Part shown: piece after piece, positions 51,451 through 62,571 of the stretch
Position numbering within the stretch: position 1 is the stretch's first letter
Layout of the letters: each line of letters opens with the position of its first letter
DNA from: Klebsiella pneumoniae
GTDB lineage: Bacteria; Verrucomicrobiota; Verrucomicrobiia; Limisphaerales; SXTU01
Length of the DNA stretch: 64,000 nucleotides
NCBI GenBank assembly: GCA_943330855.2
Contig: CALQJI020000022.1
Coordinates: forward strand, 1 to 64,000
Reading direction: 5' to 3'
Notes under the pieces: generated by a model
The model's input: the letters and a program-made list of their open reading frames with translations, nothing else
Databases searched by the model: none
Told to the model about the DNA's origin: nothing
Position numbers and translations under genes: made by a program

Positions 51451-53889
51451 TTAGGGCTTCGGCACTTCGAGGAAGTCCGCTGGGGGCTTCTGCTCCGTGG
51501 AAGGCACGACGGCAGGCGCGAGGCTTGTGTCCGGCTTGGCCGGCTTCTCAGAGCGCTTTTTCAACAGTTCCTGCCTGATCCTCTCGATCTCATCCGCCTC
51601 GAGCTTCTTGTTCCGTGCCTTCTCCTCCTCCAGGAGCTTTTTGTTCACCTTGTTTTCTTGTTCGAGGACGGTCTGCTCGACTCCGCGCAGGCTGGGTGAG
51701 CGCTGGCGCTCGGCCTGCGCCGCGAGAGAGGCGTGTTCGGGCGTCTTCAAGACCGTGGGCCGGATGAGCACCATCAGTTCCTTCCGTGTCGGGTTCTCGC
51801 TCGTGGAGCGGAAAAACGCACCGATACCGGGAATGTCCTTCAACACCGGCACGCCGGACACGCTCTTGGTCATCGCCGTGCGGATGAGCCCACCGAGAAT
51901 AATTGTCTCCCCGTCCTTCACCGCGACCTTCGCCTGCGCGGTGTGGCGCACGGTCTTGGGCACCTTCAGATTCGCGTCAATCGCCACCGTTCCGTTCTCA
52001 CCTTCGATAGTCTGGTTGATGTCGAGCACCACGAGTCCATCCGATGTGATGAGCGGAAGAACAGACATGTTGATGCCGATCTGGAGCTGCTGAATCTGCT
52101 GCTGCGTGCCGAAGCCCGCGCCAGAGATGCTGCCTGTGACGTAGGGCGTGGTGCCGCCGGAAAAGATGGTCGCGGCCTCGGCGTGCGAGGTCTGGATGCG
52201 CGGGCGGGAGAGCACTTCGGTCTTGGAATCGCTCTCCAACAACTGGATCGCCGCCGCCCAGTTGGCACCGATCTGCGCCAGATAAGCGAAACCGCCGGTG
52301 GTCGCACCGACGCCCAGCACGGTGGTGTTGGTGGAAAAATTGATGATGGAGTTAATACCGCCCTTGCCGGCGAAGTTGGCTCCGGCGGCAGCCGTCTTCT
52401 GGCCCACGCCGAAGTTCACATCCCTCGTGTGCGTGAGATCGGTCTCGAAGATGAGCGCCTCGATCAGCACCTGTTGCTGCGGCACATCAATCTCCTTGAG
52501 CAGCCGGGTGAGCATGAGCAGCTCGGCCTTGTTCGCCAGCACGAGCAACGAGTTGCTCCGATCGTAGGGGATGATCTTCGCCTCGCCCAGCAACGGTGCG
52601 CCGCCGCCGCGTCCGCCGGTGATGTTGCTGACGATTTGGTTCAGCCGGGTTTGGAATTGCGTCTGCTGCGTGCCCGGCTGCGCTGCGCCTAGCACGCCGG
52701 GGTTTGCGCCGGGCTGATTGCCAAAAGGCGACCCCGTCGCGCCGCCCACGCCGGGGATGCCAGTGTTGCCGCCGAAGGCCGAGGTGGTGCCCGTGCGGCG
52801 CGTGGTGGAGCCGGCCCCGCCGGTGCGGCTCGACGTGCCGCCGCCTGCCGACGGACCGGCGGCGGTGAAGCTGCCCAGCACCTGCGCCACGTCTGCGGCG
52901 AGCGCGTAGTTAATAGGAATGACTTTGAACTCCTCGTCGCTCGGCACCACCACATCAATCTTCGCCAGCACCTCCATCATGCGCTTGATGTTGATGGCGT
53001 TGTCGCGGAGCACGATCACCCCAGTCGCATCAATCGGCAGGATGCCGCCGGGCAGCTTCGCGAAAGGCTGGATCGCCGCGATGATCTCGCTGGGCTTGGC
53101 GTTGGTGACCTGGATGATCTTCGTGATGTATTGGCTGGCCTCGGGCAAATCGCCGACCGAGTTCGTGTTGAACGCCGCGCCTTCCTGCAAGGCACTGGCC
53201 ATCGGCACCACGGTGAGAAACTTCTCGCCGGTAGGGATGACGGCGATCCCGTTCAGCGCCAGGATACTGTCAATCGCTTGGATGGTCTCCAGCTTCGTGA
53301 GCGGTGTCTTCGTGATCAGAGTCAGCGCCGTGGCGGGGGGGACGGCCGGCGAGCGGAGAATCGTGCGACCCGTCAGTTCGGAGTAGATTTCCAACACCTG
53401 CACCAAAGGCATTTCCTTGAAACTGGAGTAGGAGGGATCAAGCAGCGCTTCACCGGTGGCGTTAAGCACTAGGTCCTTGGGCGCGCGGTTGGCAAGCGCA
53501 CTCATCGCATTCGTTCCGGTGCCAGCAGCGCCGCCAGGCAGGGCAAGCACGTTCGCGGCGGGGCCCGGAGTGGGTGGCGCGGTGGTCGGAGTGATTTGTA
53601 AGCTGCGGGACGGTCCTCCGACGGCCGGGGCGACATTGGGGGCGGGGGCCTTAAACGGCTCAGGAAACGCGGAGACACCCTGAATCCGAGTCCCGTTGGT
53701 GCCGATGGTCCCAACTTGGGACGGCGGCAAAGGGTTAGTCAGGTTCGGTTCAATTTTAATCGCCGGGCCCCTCCCGGGTGCTGAAGACGGTGGCGGAGGG
53801 CTGCTAGCGGGCGCTGCCGGCGGTGGCACTTGTGCCAGCAGCACGGTCGCGAACGCAGTGAGGAGGAGGCTCGCTAGTTTGGTTTTCAT
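51451..53889 (-). CDS. gspD: Type II secretion/type IV pilus secretin (GspD/PilQ-like)
   Basis: Outer-membrane pore of 812 residues with signal peptide MKTKLASLLLTAFATVLLAQ. After a Pro-rich region the N domains run from LDPSYSSFKEMPLVQVLEIY (N0/N1) through ITKIIQVTNAKPSEIIAAIQPF (N2) to VIPINYALAADVAQVLGSF (N3). N3 is interrupted by a Gly/Thr/Ser-rich insert of about 60 residues. The secretin core ends in VAVKDGETIILGGLIRTAM and PGIGAFFRSTSENPTRKELMV. Its tail is a charged coiled coil (LEQENKVNKKLLEEEKARNKK). The start overlaps the stop of the PilO/GspM-like gene by four bases (ATGA). Whether the machine is a type II secretion system or a pilus is not settled. Confidence 0.9.
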   Translation of the reverse strand: MKTKLASLLLTAFATVLLAQVPPPAAPASSPPPPSSAPGRGPAIKIEPNLTNPLPPSQVGTIGTNGTRIQGVSAFPEPFKAPAPNVAPAVGGPSRSLQITPTTAPPTPGPAANVLALPGGAAGTGTNAMSALANRAPKDLVLNATGEALLDPSYSSFKEMPLVQVLEIYSELTGRTILRSPAVPPATALTLITKTPLTKLETIQAIDSILALNGIAVIPTGEKFLTVVPMASALQEGAAFNTNSVGDLPEASQYITKIIQVTNAKPSEIIAAIQPFAKLPGGILPIDATGVIVLRDNAINIKRMMEVLAKIDVVVPSDEEFKVIPINYALAADVAQVLGSFTAAGPSAGGGTSSRTGGAGSTTRRTGTTSAFGGNTGIPGVGGATGSPFGNQPGANPGVLGAAQPGTQQTQFQTRLNQIVSNITGGRGGGAPLLGEAKIIPYDRSNSLLVLANKAELLMLTRLLKEIDVPQQQVLIEALIFETDLTHTRDVNFGVGQKTAAAGANFAGKGGINSIINFSTNTTVLGVGATTGGFAYLAQIGANWAAAIQLLESDSKTEVLSRPRIQTSHAEAATIFSGGTTPYVTGSISGAGFGTQQQIQQLQIGINMSVLPLITSDGLVVLDINQTIEGENGTVAIDANLKVPKTVRHTAQAKVAVKDGETIILGGLIRTAMTKSVSGVPVLKDIPGIGAFFRSTSENPTRKELMVLIRPTVLKTPEHASLAAQAERQRSPSLRGVEQTVLEQENKVNKKLLEEEKARNKKLEADEIERIRQELLKKRSEKPAKPDTSLAPAVVPSTEQKPPADFLEVPKP

Positions 53890-54485
53890 GGACGTTTGGG
53901 AGTAGCGGCGGACGGGTGCTTTCCGGCAGGCGCAGCCTTCTGATAGCTCGCGACCATCGTCAGCTCGCCCATCAGTTTCATCTGCGTTGCGTCGGGCTTC
54001 ACCGTCAGGTCACGGATGCGAATGGTGGAATTGTTATCGCCCAGCGACACCATGAACTTGAGCAGTTCGGCGTCGCCGGTGTTTTGAAAACTGAGGCGAA
54101 GCGAGTGCTCCTCGAAGTAGCCGTCGGCACTAGGCGAGCCGGTGGTGCTGGGGCTCCATGAGCTGACGTTGATCCCGGCGCCCCGCGCTTTGGGCTCGAC
54201 GATGCGCATGAGCGCCAGAGCGATCTCAGCTGACGCGTGCTGCGCGCCGCCGGTGTCCTTGAGCGCCTCCTCCTTCTTCTGTAGCTGCGGGAGTTGGTCC
54301 ACTTCCTTTTGGAAATTTGCGAGCGTCATCTGAGCTTTGGTGATCGCGAGCTGCGCTTTGCTCCAGTCCTTGAAGTGCGGCCAGACGAACATCGCATTGA
54401 CCACGATGAAGAGAACCAGCGCCGCGACGACGACGATGCGCCGCTCCAGCGCGCCGAGGTTCAACTTGTCGAAGAGGCTCTTCAT
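53886..54485 (-). CDS. PilO/GspM-like inner-membrane protein
   Basis: Inner-membrane assembly protein of 199 residues from ATG 54485 (MKSLFDKLNLGALERR). One transmembrane helix (IVVVAALVLFIVVNAMFVW), then a coiled coil, then a ferredoxin-like domain (GYFEEHSLRLSFQNTGDAELLKFMVSL). This is the shape of PilO and GspM, which link the PilN/GspL protein to the secretin. It overlaps the gene on either side by four bases, so the operon is tightly coupled. Longer upstream frames to 55214 are shadows of the neighbouring gene. Confidence 0.75.
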   Translation of the reverse strand: MKSLFDKLNLGALERRIVVVAALVLFIVVNAMFVWPHFKDWSKAQLAITKAQMTLANFQKEVDQLPQLQKKEEALKDTGGAQHASAEIALALMRIVEPKARGAGINVSSWSPSTTGSPSADGYFEEHSLRLSFQNTGDAELLKFMVSLGDNNSTIRIRDLTVKPDATQMKLMGELTMVASYQKAAPAGKHPSAATPKRP

Positions 54486-55876
54486 TCGATTTCGGCGCCG
54501 CGCAGTTCGCAGCTCAGGGTCCAGTTGAATTGATTCGCCGCCCCGCCGCTGCCCTGCGAGCTGGGCGCGCTGACGGACTTGAAGAGGGGCAAGCCATTGA
54601 GCGTGGTGGACTGCAACGCGGCGCTGTAGTCCGTGAGCTTGCTGATCTGATCCGCCGGCACCATGCCGCGCAGGGAAATCCGCTTGCCCCGTTGGAAGGC
54701 GAAGTCCGTGAGCTGCATCCCATCGGGTAACTTCGCGGAGACGGCCTTGAGGCTCTCGATGGCAGCGTATTTCAGCGCGATCTGCTCCTGCAAAACTCCG
54801 ATGCGCGCCCGGGTGACGAGCGCGTTCGTGTAAGAGCCAGCGAGCCCGGCAACGCGCTGCTCCACATCTTGCTTCTGCGTCTCCGCCTGCCAGAGCAGCG
54901 CGAAGAACACCGCCACGCCCATGAGATACAGCACCACGAGCGCGCCCAACCCGCGCATCCACACGCTGTCCACGAACTGCTGCCGATAGCGCACGGTGAA
55001 CTCCGCCGGGAGCAGGTTCGCCAAGCTCTCGCCACGCGCGGCGCGTTGCGCGGACAAGTGAGCGAGCGCGGCGGGTTCGCACGGCTTGGTCACATCCACC
55101 GCGCTGTCGGACAAGTCGCGCAAAACGCGCAGCCAGATTTCTTGGTCCTCCGGCGCGGACACGAGCCGGAAACGCGGCGCGCTCGTGAGCCAGCCTTCGA
55201 GTTCGCCGGCCCACGCGGACTTCGTCAGGACTTCACCAAGTTCATGCTGCCAGTGCTCCGGCGCGGTGAGCTTCACGAGCGTGAGGCTGCGCAACTCGCC
55301 GCCATACCACCACGCGACGAGGCAGGAGTGGGCATCCGCGCCGCTGCCCGGATAAACCCATGCGCCCTCGCCCTCGACTTTCGTCGCGAGGACTTGATGC
55401 AACAGCGGCACCTCGAGCCGGTCGGTGAGGAAGCCGCGCCCTTCCAGCGTGCCGAGAAATTTTTCCACCTCGTTGCGCGGCGCGATGAGCACGATGACGG
55501 TCTGCATCTCGCTGGGCACCGTGGTGCGCGTGGGCACCGGCTCGACGCTCCACACGATTTGCGCTACGGGCAGTGGGGAAATCTTCTCCAGCGCCAGCTC
55601 CACCATCGCGAGCAGTTCGGTGCGGTCGCACTTGGGAAACTGCGCGACGCGCAGAAACACGCTGCCCGCCGGGAGCCACGCGAGGTTCAACCGACTGCTG
55701 AAGAGCGCGCGCCAGTCCTTCGCGACGTGCTTGTCCGGCAGCACATCACCGGGCAGGCCGGCGAACTCCTCGTCCAGCTCGGCCTTGCCATCCCCCGCGA
55801 TGTCAAAGCACCAGAGCCGTCGCCGGTCAGCGGCGAGGTCCAGGACATTGCAGGCGTTGGGGGGCGAGGGCTTCAC
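54482..55876 (-). CDS. PilM-PilN fusion (GspL-like)
   Basis: Protein of 464 residues if read from GTG 55876, since a Met-started frame to 55957 crosses heptamer repeats. The first 300 residues resemble the actin-like PilM domain (WRALFSSRLNLAWLPAGSVF, EVPLLHQVLATKVEGEGAWVYP). A transmembrane helix (MRGLGALVVLYLMGVAVFFA) leads to a PilN-type periplasmic part (LPDGMQLTDFAFQRGKRISL, LRGMVPADQISKLTDYSAAL). GspL has the same architecture. The stop overlaps the next gene's start. The protein should bridge the cytoplasmic ATPase to the periplasmic PilO/GspM-like protein and secretin. Confidence 0.7.
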   Translation of the reverse strand: MKPSPPNACNVLDLAADRRRLWCFDIAGDGKAELDEEFAGLPGDVLPDKHVAKDWRALFSSRLNLAWLPAGSVFLRVAQFPKCDRTELLAMVELALEKISPLPVAQIVWSVEPVPTRTTVPSEMQTVIVLIAPRNEVEKFLGTLEGRGFLTDRLEVPLLHQVLATKVEGEGAWVYPGSGADAHSCLVAWWYGGELRSLTLVKLTAPEHWQHELGEVLTKSAWAGELEGWLTSAPRFRLVSAPEDQEIWLRVLRDLSDSAVDVTKPCEPAALAHLSAQRAARGESLANLLPAEFTVRYRQQFVDSVWMRGLGALVVLYLMGVAVFFALLWQAETQKQDVEQRVAGLAGSYTNALVTRARIGVLQEQIALKYAAIESLKAVSAKLPDGMQLTDFAFQRGKRISLRGMVPADQISKLTDYSAALQSTTLNGLPLFKSVSAPSSQGSGGAANQFNWTLSCELRGAEIE

Positions 55877-55883
55877 GCGAAGC

Positions 55884-55911
55884 GGGGTCTGGGGTCTGGG
55901 GCCTGGGGTCT
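55884..55911. repeat. Heptameric tandem repeat
   Basis: Four contiguous 7-base units: GGGGTCT, GGGGTCT, GGGGCCT, GGGGTCT, just upstream of the GTG start of the PilM-PilN gene. It blocks a reliable start upstream. Confidence 0.85.
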
Positions 55912-56056
55912 GATGCCAAGGCCCGATGTCAGTGGGAGGCCTGCCAACCCAATGCAACGACGCGCGCCTTCTCCCCTCATCCGATGAAGGGAGAGGGAGC
56001 CAGCGCGCAGCGTGACTGCGGGCCGGATTATGAATTGGAGTGTCTTGTTCATCACC

Positions 56057-57808
<1,752 letters not shown>

Positions 57809-57912
57809 GTAACGACAGCGACTTGAACGACGAGCCTAGGGAATAGTTGCGGACGGGGCAAAGGATTTGGCTTCAGGGGAAGGATGTAGGCGAGGTGGCG
57901 GGGGTAATTCCA

Positions 57913-58043
57913 GGTAGGGTGAGACTCCGTCGAACCCCATCTCGAGCGAAGCGAGCTGCTTGGGCGGACGCGTCAACCAAGATAATCACTGCGCTCGCGC
58001 CTCCTGCGTCGGCAAATGGGGTTCGACGGAGTCTCACCCTACC
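57913..58043. repeat. 131-bp element with perfect 28-bp inverted ends
   Basis: Left arm 57913-57940 (GGTAGGGTGAGACTCCGTCG, then AACCCCAT) and right arm 58016-58043 are exact reverse complements, with a 75-base centre that has its own smaller palindrome (CTCGAGCGAAGCGAG). The element lies between the GspE-like gene and prc. Short TTCC/GGAA continuations at the edges extend the symmetry. No target-site duplication is evident. It is the size of a miniature inverted-repeat element, but I could not see a second copy in the window. Confidence 0.85.
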
Positions 58044-58072
58044 GGAAATGACGGCGCACTTGCCGCCGCGCC

Positions 58073-60253
58073 TCAGCGCGGGACGACGACGACTTCGCCG
58101 CGCCCGGCTTTCGCCTGCTGCTTGGCGTAGTCAGCGAGGATGTCCAACGCCTCCCGGAGATACGGGTCGATGACGGCCTTGCCAGCGTCGGTGGTGTCTT
58201 CCGGCTCGTCTCCGTCTTCGGGCGCTTTGACTTCCTTCTTGGCCGGTGCCGCAGTCTTGGACTTGGCATCCTTGCTCGCCGTTGGAACGGGCTTGGGCGG
58301 CTGGATGGGGATGATCGGCTGGTTCTTGTCCACGGTCTCGGTCTTCACGAGGAAGACCTTGTCGGTAGTGGGCGGACGGGCGTCGCGCTCCTTCTTGCGC
58401 GCCTCGGCGCGGGCCTCAGCATCCTGCTTTTCCTTCAGGCGCTGCGGCTCGTTGAGGGAAATCGTCTTGTCCGCGCGCTGCTTCTTCACCAACTCGATGT
58501 CCTCCCGGACGTAGGTGAAATCCTGATCCTTCGTGATGCGCGCCGTCGAGTTTTTGCGCAACTCGTCGAGGCCACCGTTGACACGGTCCGTGCGTTGGTA
58601 TTTGGCCGCCGGGATGTTGTCGGCCTCGAGCACGTTGGGCAGGAATGCCTCACCGGTTTCGAGGTAGTCGAGGATGTTGGGCAGGATGACATCCGGCGTG
58701 ACGCCGTGCTTCTGCGTGGTGCCACCCGCAATGCGGTAGAACTTCGAGATGGTGAACTTGAGTTCGCCGGGGTCCGCCACCTGCCGGGTGCCCATAAAGT
58801 TCCCCAGCGGGTAAAGGGTCTGCACCGTGCCCTTGCCGTGCGTTGCCAAGTCACCGACGATCAAAGCACGCCCGTAGTCCTGCAACGCAGCCGCGACAAT
58901 CTCCGACGCCGACGCGCTGTGGTGGCCGACCAGCACCATCAGCGGCCCGTCGTAGCTCACGCGTCCGTCCTCGTCCTCCAGCACTTCGATTTGCTTAGGC
59001 TGCCGCACTTGCACGACGGGGCCTTTCTTGATGAACAAACCGGTCAGCTCGACCGCCTCGTTGAGCAGGCCGCCGCCATTACGCCGCAAGTCGAGAATCA
59101 CGCCACTGACCTTCTCCTTCTGGAGCCGGACAAGGAGCTTCTCCACGTCGGCGGCGCACTTCTTGTAGAACTGCGGCAGCTCGATCACGCCGAGGCGTTG
59201 CTTCTTCCCATCGGCGGTGACGTGGTCAATCACGCGGGCGTAAGCGTATTGCTCCGTGAGTTTAATCTCATCGCGGATGATGCGGATGACCTTGCGTTCG
59301 GAGTCACTGACCGCGTCCGCCGGGATGATGGTGACACGCACCTCGGTGCCCTTTTTGCCGCGAATCATGCCCACGACTTCATTGAGTCTCATGTCGAGGC
59401 AGTCCACGGGTTCAGCATCACCCTGAGCCACGGACACGATCTTGTCCTTGGGCTTGAACTGCTTGCTGAGTTCGGCGGGGCCGCCGGGGGTAAGATTGAC
59501 GATCTCCGTGTAGCCCTCGTCGTTTTGGCGGAGCTGCGCGCCGATGCCGTTGAGCTTCAGGTCCACGTTGTGGATGGCGAAGTTCTTCGCGTCCGCCGGG
59601 GCCATGTAGCCGGAGTGCGGGTCGAATGCCTGGCCAAGCGCGGAGAGATAGACTTGCAGGATGTCGCTCGCGTCGAACTGCTTCATGTTCTTTTGCAGGC
59701 GAGCGTAGCGTTTGGTGATTTTCTCGCCGGTCTTCGCGGGCGTCTCATCGGTCAGCTTGCCGTTGAGCAGCTCGAACTTCATGCGCAGCCGCCAGACCTC
59801 CGCAGCTTCCGCCTCGTCCTTGGGCCACGGCAGCTTGCTACGCTGCGCGAAGAACTTCTCCTGCTGAGTGAAATCATGCGGTGCCTTGAGCAGAGCGGGC
59901 AGCCGCGTGACGCAAGCGTCCAGCCGTTTGAGGTAGCGCTCGTAAATTTCATAGGCGGGCTCGGCATCACCCTTGTTGGTCAAGTTGTCCAGTTGCGTGC
60001 CATACTTGGTGGTGAACTCCTCCACATCGGTCTGGAGGAAAATCATGTGGTTGAAGTCCAGCGCGTCGAGGTAGTTCCTCAAGTGCATCTCCGCGATGGT
60101 GTCATCGAGCCGCGTCCCCTTGTAGTGTGCGCGGTCCAGCAGCGTGCCGACCGCCTTGGCGATCCGCCCCGACTGGTCGCGAGTGAACTCGACCGACCGC
60201 ACGGTGCCGCACAGGAGGGCTATAACCAGCGTTGCGGAAAGGATTTTTTTCAT
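58073..60253 (-). CDS. prc: Tail-specific protease (C-terminal processing peptidase, S41)
   Basis: Periplasmic protease of 726 residues with signal peptide MKKILSATLVIALLCGTVRS. Prc-type helical N-domain (LRNYLDALDFNHMIFLQTDV), then a PDZ domain (LNGIGAQLRQNDEGYTEIVN and LTPGGPAELSKQFKPKDKIV), then the S41 domain. The catalytic Ser is in LVGHHSASASEIVAAALQD and the general-base Lys in GDLATHGKGTVQTLYPLG. A basic C-terminal extension rich in Lys, Ala and Pro follows. It trims or degrades proteins from their C-termini. 119 bases separate it from the glycosyltransferase gene upstream. Confidence 0.9.
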   Translation of the reverse strand: MKKILSATLVIALLCGTVRSVEFTRDQSGRIAKAVGTLLDRAHYKGTRLDDTIAEMHLRNYLDALDFNHMIFLQTDVEEFTTKYGTQLDNLTNKGDAEPAYEIYERYLKRLDACVTRLPALLKAPHDFTQQEKFFAQRSKLPWPKDEAEAAEVWRLRMKFELLNGKLTDETPAKTGEKITKRYARLQKNMKQFDASDILQVYLSALGQAFDPHSGYMAPADAKNFAIHNVDLKLNGIGAQLRQNDEGYTEIVNLTPGGPAELSKQFKPKDKIVSVAQGDAEPVDCLDMRLNEVVGMIRGKKGTEVRVTIIPADAVSDSERKVIRIIRDEIKLTEQYAYARVIDHVTADGKKQRLGVIELPQFYKKCAADVEKLLVRLQKEKVSGVILDLRRNGGGLLNEAVELTGLFIKKGPVVQVRQPKQIEVLEDEDGRVSYDGPLMVLVGHHSASASEIVAAALQDYGRALIVGDLATHGKGTVQTLYPLGNFMGTRQVADPGELKFTISKFYRIAGGTTQKHGVTPDVILPNILDYLETGEAFLPNVLEADNIPAAKYQRTDRVNGGLDELRKNSTARITKDQDFTYVREDIELVKKQRADKTISLNEPQRLKEKQDAEARAEARKKERDARPPTTDKVFLVKTETVDKNQPIIPIQPPKPVPTASKDAKSKTAAPAKKEVKAPEDGDEPEDTTDAGKAVIDPYLREALDILADYAKQQAKAGRGEVVVVPR

Positions 60254-60372
60254 AGGTGTCGTTGCCAGACTGTGCCCGGCGGCAGCTCGGAATCAACCGG
60301 GAACTCCGGTGAACCCTGCGAGCGGATAGCCAGAGTGATGGACTGGCAAAGCGGGCGGTTGTTCAAACGCGG

Positions 60373-61494
60373 TCAAGCCAGCCGCCCCGCCACCTCGCGA
60401 TAGATGCGCGCGTAATTCCCCACCATCGCTTCCATCGAGAAGTCGCGCATCACCCGCGCCCGCGCCCGCTGGCCGACGGCGGCCAGTTCAGCAGGTATCG
60501 CGAGCACGCGGTGCAGTTCCGCCGCCAGCAACTCCGTCGTGTCGAGCGCGGCGAGAAAACCATCCGCGCCACTGGTGATGACCTCGGCGTTGCCGCACGC
60601 GTTGTGCGCCAGACAGGGCACGCCGCAGGCCATCGCTTCGAGCACGGCATTCGACAAGCCCTCGAAGATGGACGGCGCGGCGAGGAGGTCGAGCGCTTGA
60701 TACCACGGTGTCGGGTTCGCCTGAAAACCGGCGAGGTGGATGCGGTCGCGCGCGGGACTCGCAGCCGCAGCAGAGTGAATCTTGTCCTTCTCCGCCCCCT
60801 TGTCGCCAACGATGACGAGCCGCACGCCGGGCAACTGCGCGGCGACGCGGTTGAAAGCCTCGATAAGCAGCAGGTGTTTCTTGTTCGGGTCAAAGCGCCC
60901 GACGATGCCGATGAACTGGCCGTGCGGTGGCAAGCCCAGCTGTGTGCGGACGGCGGCCTTGTCCACCGGTTGAAAGCGCCCCGTGTCCACGCCGTTAATG
61001 ACGGCGGTGATTTTCTCCGGCGGGAAACCGTGCTCGATGAGATAGCGGCGCAGGGACTCGGAGACGGTGTGAACCTTCTGGCAAGCCCGGTAGAGCCGCT
61101 GGCGCTGGCGGAGGCGCGCAGGGCTGGCTTGGTCGCCTTGAAAGACGCCGTGTTCGCCCTGCAACACCGGCTTCCACAGCCCGAAGCCGGAGCCGAGCGC
61201 GGCGTAAGTGAGCGGGCCAAGGTTGTGCGGGTGGAGCAGGTCCGCGCCGATGCGGGCGGCGTGGCGGGCGACGCCGAGCACCGCGCGCGCGGAGAAGCCC
61301 GGCGGCTTGTCCAACACGACGACGTTTTCCGGGTGCGGCAGTCGCTCGACGAACGCGCCGCCGCGTTCGAGGCAGCAGACGTGGACTTCAAACTCCTCCG
61401 CCGGCAACCCCCGCGCGACGTTCACGATTCCGTTCTCCATCCCGCCCGGTTCGAGCGAGAAGACAACGTGGAGGATGCGGAGGCGGCGGGACAT
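60373..61494 (-). CDS. Family 4 glycosyltransferase
   Basis: Cytoplasmic GT-B enzyme of 373 residues. The acceptor domain begins ILHVVFSLEPGGMENGIVNV (Gly-Gly loop). The donor domain shows INGVDTGRFQPVD, IGIVGRFDPNKKHLLLIEA, VIVGDKGAEKDKI and the E-x7-E block SIFEGLSNAVLEAMACG, typical of GT4. It belongs to an exopolysaccharide cluster with the family 2 transferase and tyrosine autokinase upstream. Donor and acceptor cannot be told from sequence. Confidence 0.85.
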   Translation of the reverse strand: MSRRLRILHVVFSLEPGGMENGIVNVARGLPAEEFEVHVCCLERGGAFVERLPHPENVVVLDKPPGFSARAVLGVARHAARIGADLLHPHNLGPLTYAALGSGFGLWKPVLQGEHGVFQGDQASPARLRQRQRLYRACQKVHTVSESLRRYLIEHGFPPEKITAVINGVDTGRFQPVDKAAVRTQLGLPPHGQFIGIVGRFDPNKKHLLLIEAFNRVAAQLPGVRLVIVGDKGAEKDKIHSAAAASPARDRIHLAGFQANPTPWYQALDLLAAPSIFEGLSNAVLEAMACGVPCLAHNACGNAEVITSGADGFLAALDTTELLAAELHRVLAIPAELAAVGQRARARVMRDFSMEAMVGNYARIYREVAGRLA

Positions 61495-61526
61495 TTCAGG
61501 GCGACCAGGGAATCGACCGCGCTAGG

Positions 61527-61547
61527 TCCAAAGTCCAAAATCCAAAA
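61527..61547. repeat. Heptameric tandem repeat
   Basis: Three 7-base units (TCCAAAG, TCCAAAA, TCCAAAA) in the 99-base gap between the two glycosyltransferase genes. Confidence 0.75.
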
Positions 61548-61593
61548 TCGGAGCGACTCGCTGAATCCACACCTGAAACTAGCCGCGTCCTGT

Positions 61594-62559
61594 TCACGAC
61601 TTCACCTCGCCACGCCACGCGTTAAGCGTGTAGCGGACAAAAGCGCGCAACCGGAAGAACGACGTGTTGCCGTTCGCCGCCGGGTTCAGGAAGAACGGCC
61701 AGAGGAGCACGGAAATGAGCAGGTCACGATACGCGCGGGAGGGTTGACGAATGCCGTTGTAGATGAGCGAGGTCTGGAAGCGCCAGTAACTGAAGACCTG
61801 CAGCCAGAAGCAAAAGTTCGTCTTCGGCACGACTTGAGCCTCGTAGGATTTTTTTAACACCACCGCCATGTTGCTCTTCATCCGGTCGGCGTTGTTGCTC
61901 ATGTTGTTGCCGTGCTTGCGTATCTGGACGAGCACCTTGCCCTGATGCCACACGCGCCGCCGGGCGGAAATACGGATCCACATTTCGCGGTCCTCCGTGC
62001 TGCGAAGCGTGGTATCAAAGCCGCCACACAGCGCGAAAACTTCCTTACGTGCGACCGCCCCGGTGGGCGAGAAGCGTGTCCGCATGAGGATGTCCTTCAG
62101 CGTGACTTCGCGCGGTAGCACGGGAATGTGGACGGTGAATGGCAGCGGATTGGCATCCACATCCACCAGATGATCATCGCACGCGACGAGGGCGTAGTCG
62201 GGCGGCAGTTTAGCGAAGGCTGCCATGCTATCGCTAAGGTGCGTGGGCAGGAGCAAGTCGTCAGCGTCAAGGAAGGCGACGTAGTCGAAGCGCGCCTCGC
62301 GGATGCCAGTGTTGCGGGCGGCAGAAAGGCCGACGTTGGCTTGATACACGTAACGCACGGGCGGGCCATACTTGGCCATCACCTCCCGCGTGTCGTCCTT
62401 CGAGCCATCATCAACCACCACGATCTCAAAGTTGGAGTAGTCCTGCTTCAGGCAGGACTCTACGGCGGATGGCAAAAACCGAGCGTAGTTGTAGGCAGGG
62501 ATTACAACCGAGACGCCCGGAGACGTGGGTGAGGAAGCCAACTGCGATGCGCCACTCAT
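61594..62559 (-). CDS. Family 2 glycosyltransferase
   Basis: GT-A enzyme of 321 residues. The nucleotide-sugar motifs are SVVIPAYNYARFLPSAVESC, FEIVVVDDGSKDDTREVM and AFLDADDLLLPTHL, the last being the DxD metal site. The block after LRSTEDREMWIRISARRRVW is the acceptor-side ED motif. A region near SYWRFQTSLIYNGIRQPSRAY and LLWPFFLNPA is moderately hydrophobic, perhaps peripheral membrane contact. It follows the tyrosine autokinase gene by 12 bases, so they are probably one operon. Acceptor unknown. Confidence 0.85.
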   Translation of the reverse strand: MSGASQLASSPTSPGVSVVIPAYNYARFLPSAVESCLKQDYSNFEIVVVDDGSKDDTREVMAKYGPPVRYVYQANVGLSAARNTGIREARFDYVAFLDADDLLLPTHLSDSMAAFAKLPPDYALVACDDHLVDVDANPLPFTVHIPVLPREVTLKDILMRTRFSPTGAVARKEVFALCGGFDTTLRSTEDREMWIRISARRRVWHQGKVLVQIRKHGNNMSNNADRMKSNMAVVLKKSYEAQVVPKTNFCFWLQVFSYWRFQTSLIYNGIRQPSRAYRDLLISVLLWPFFLNPAANGNTSFFRLRAFVRYTLNAWRGEVKS

Positions 62560-62571
62560 GCCGGAGGGACC

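Noticed and set aside
57913..58043. Target-site duplication flanking the 131-bp element
   Set aside because: Flanks are TTCCA and GGAAA, which extend the symmetry but are not direct repeats.
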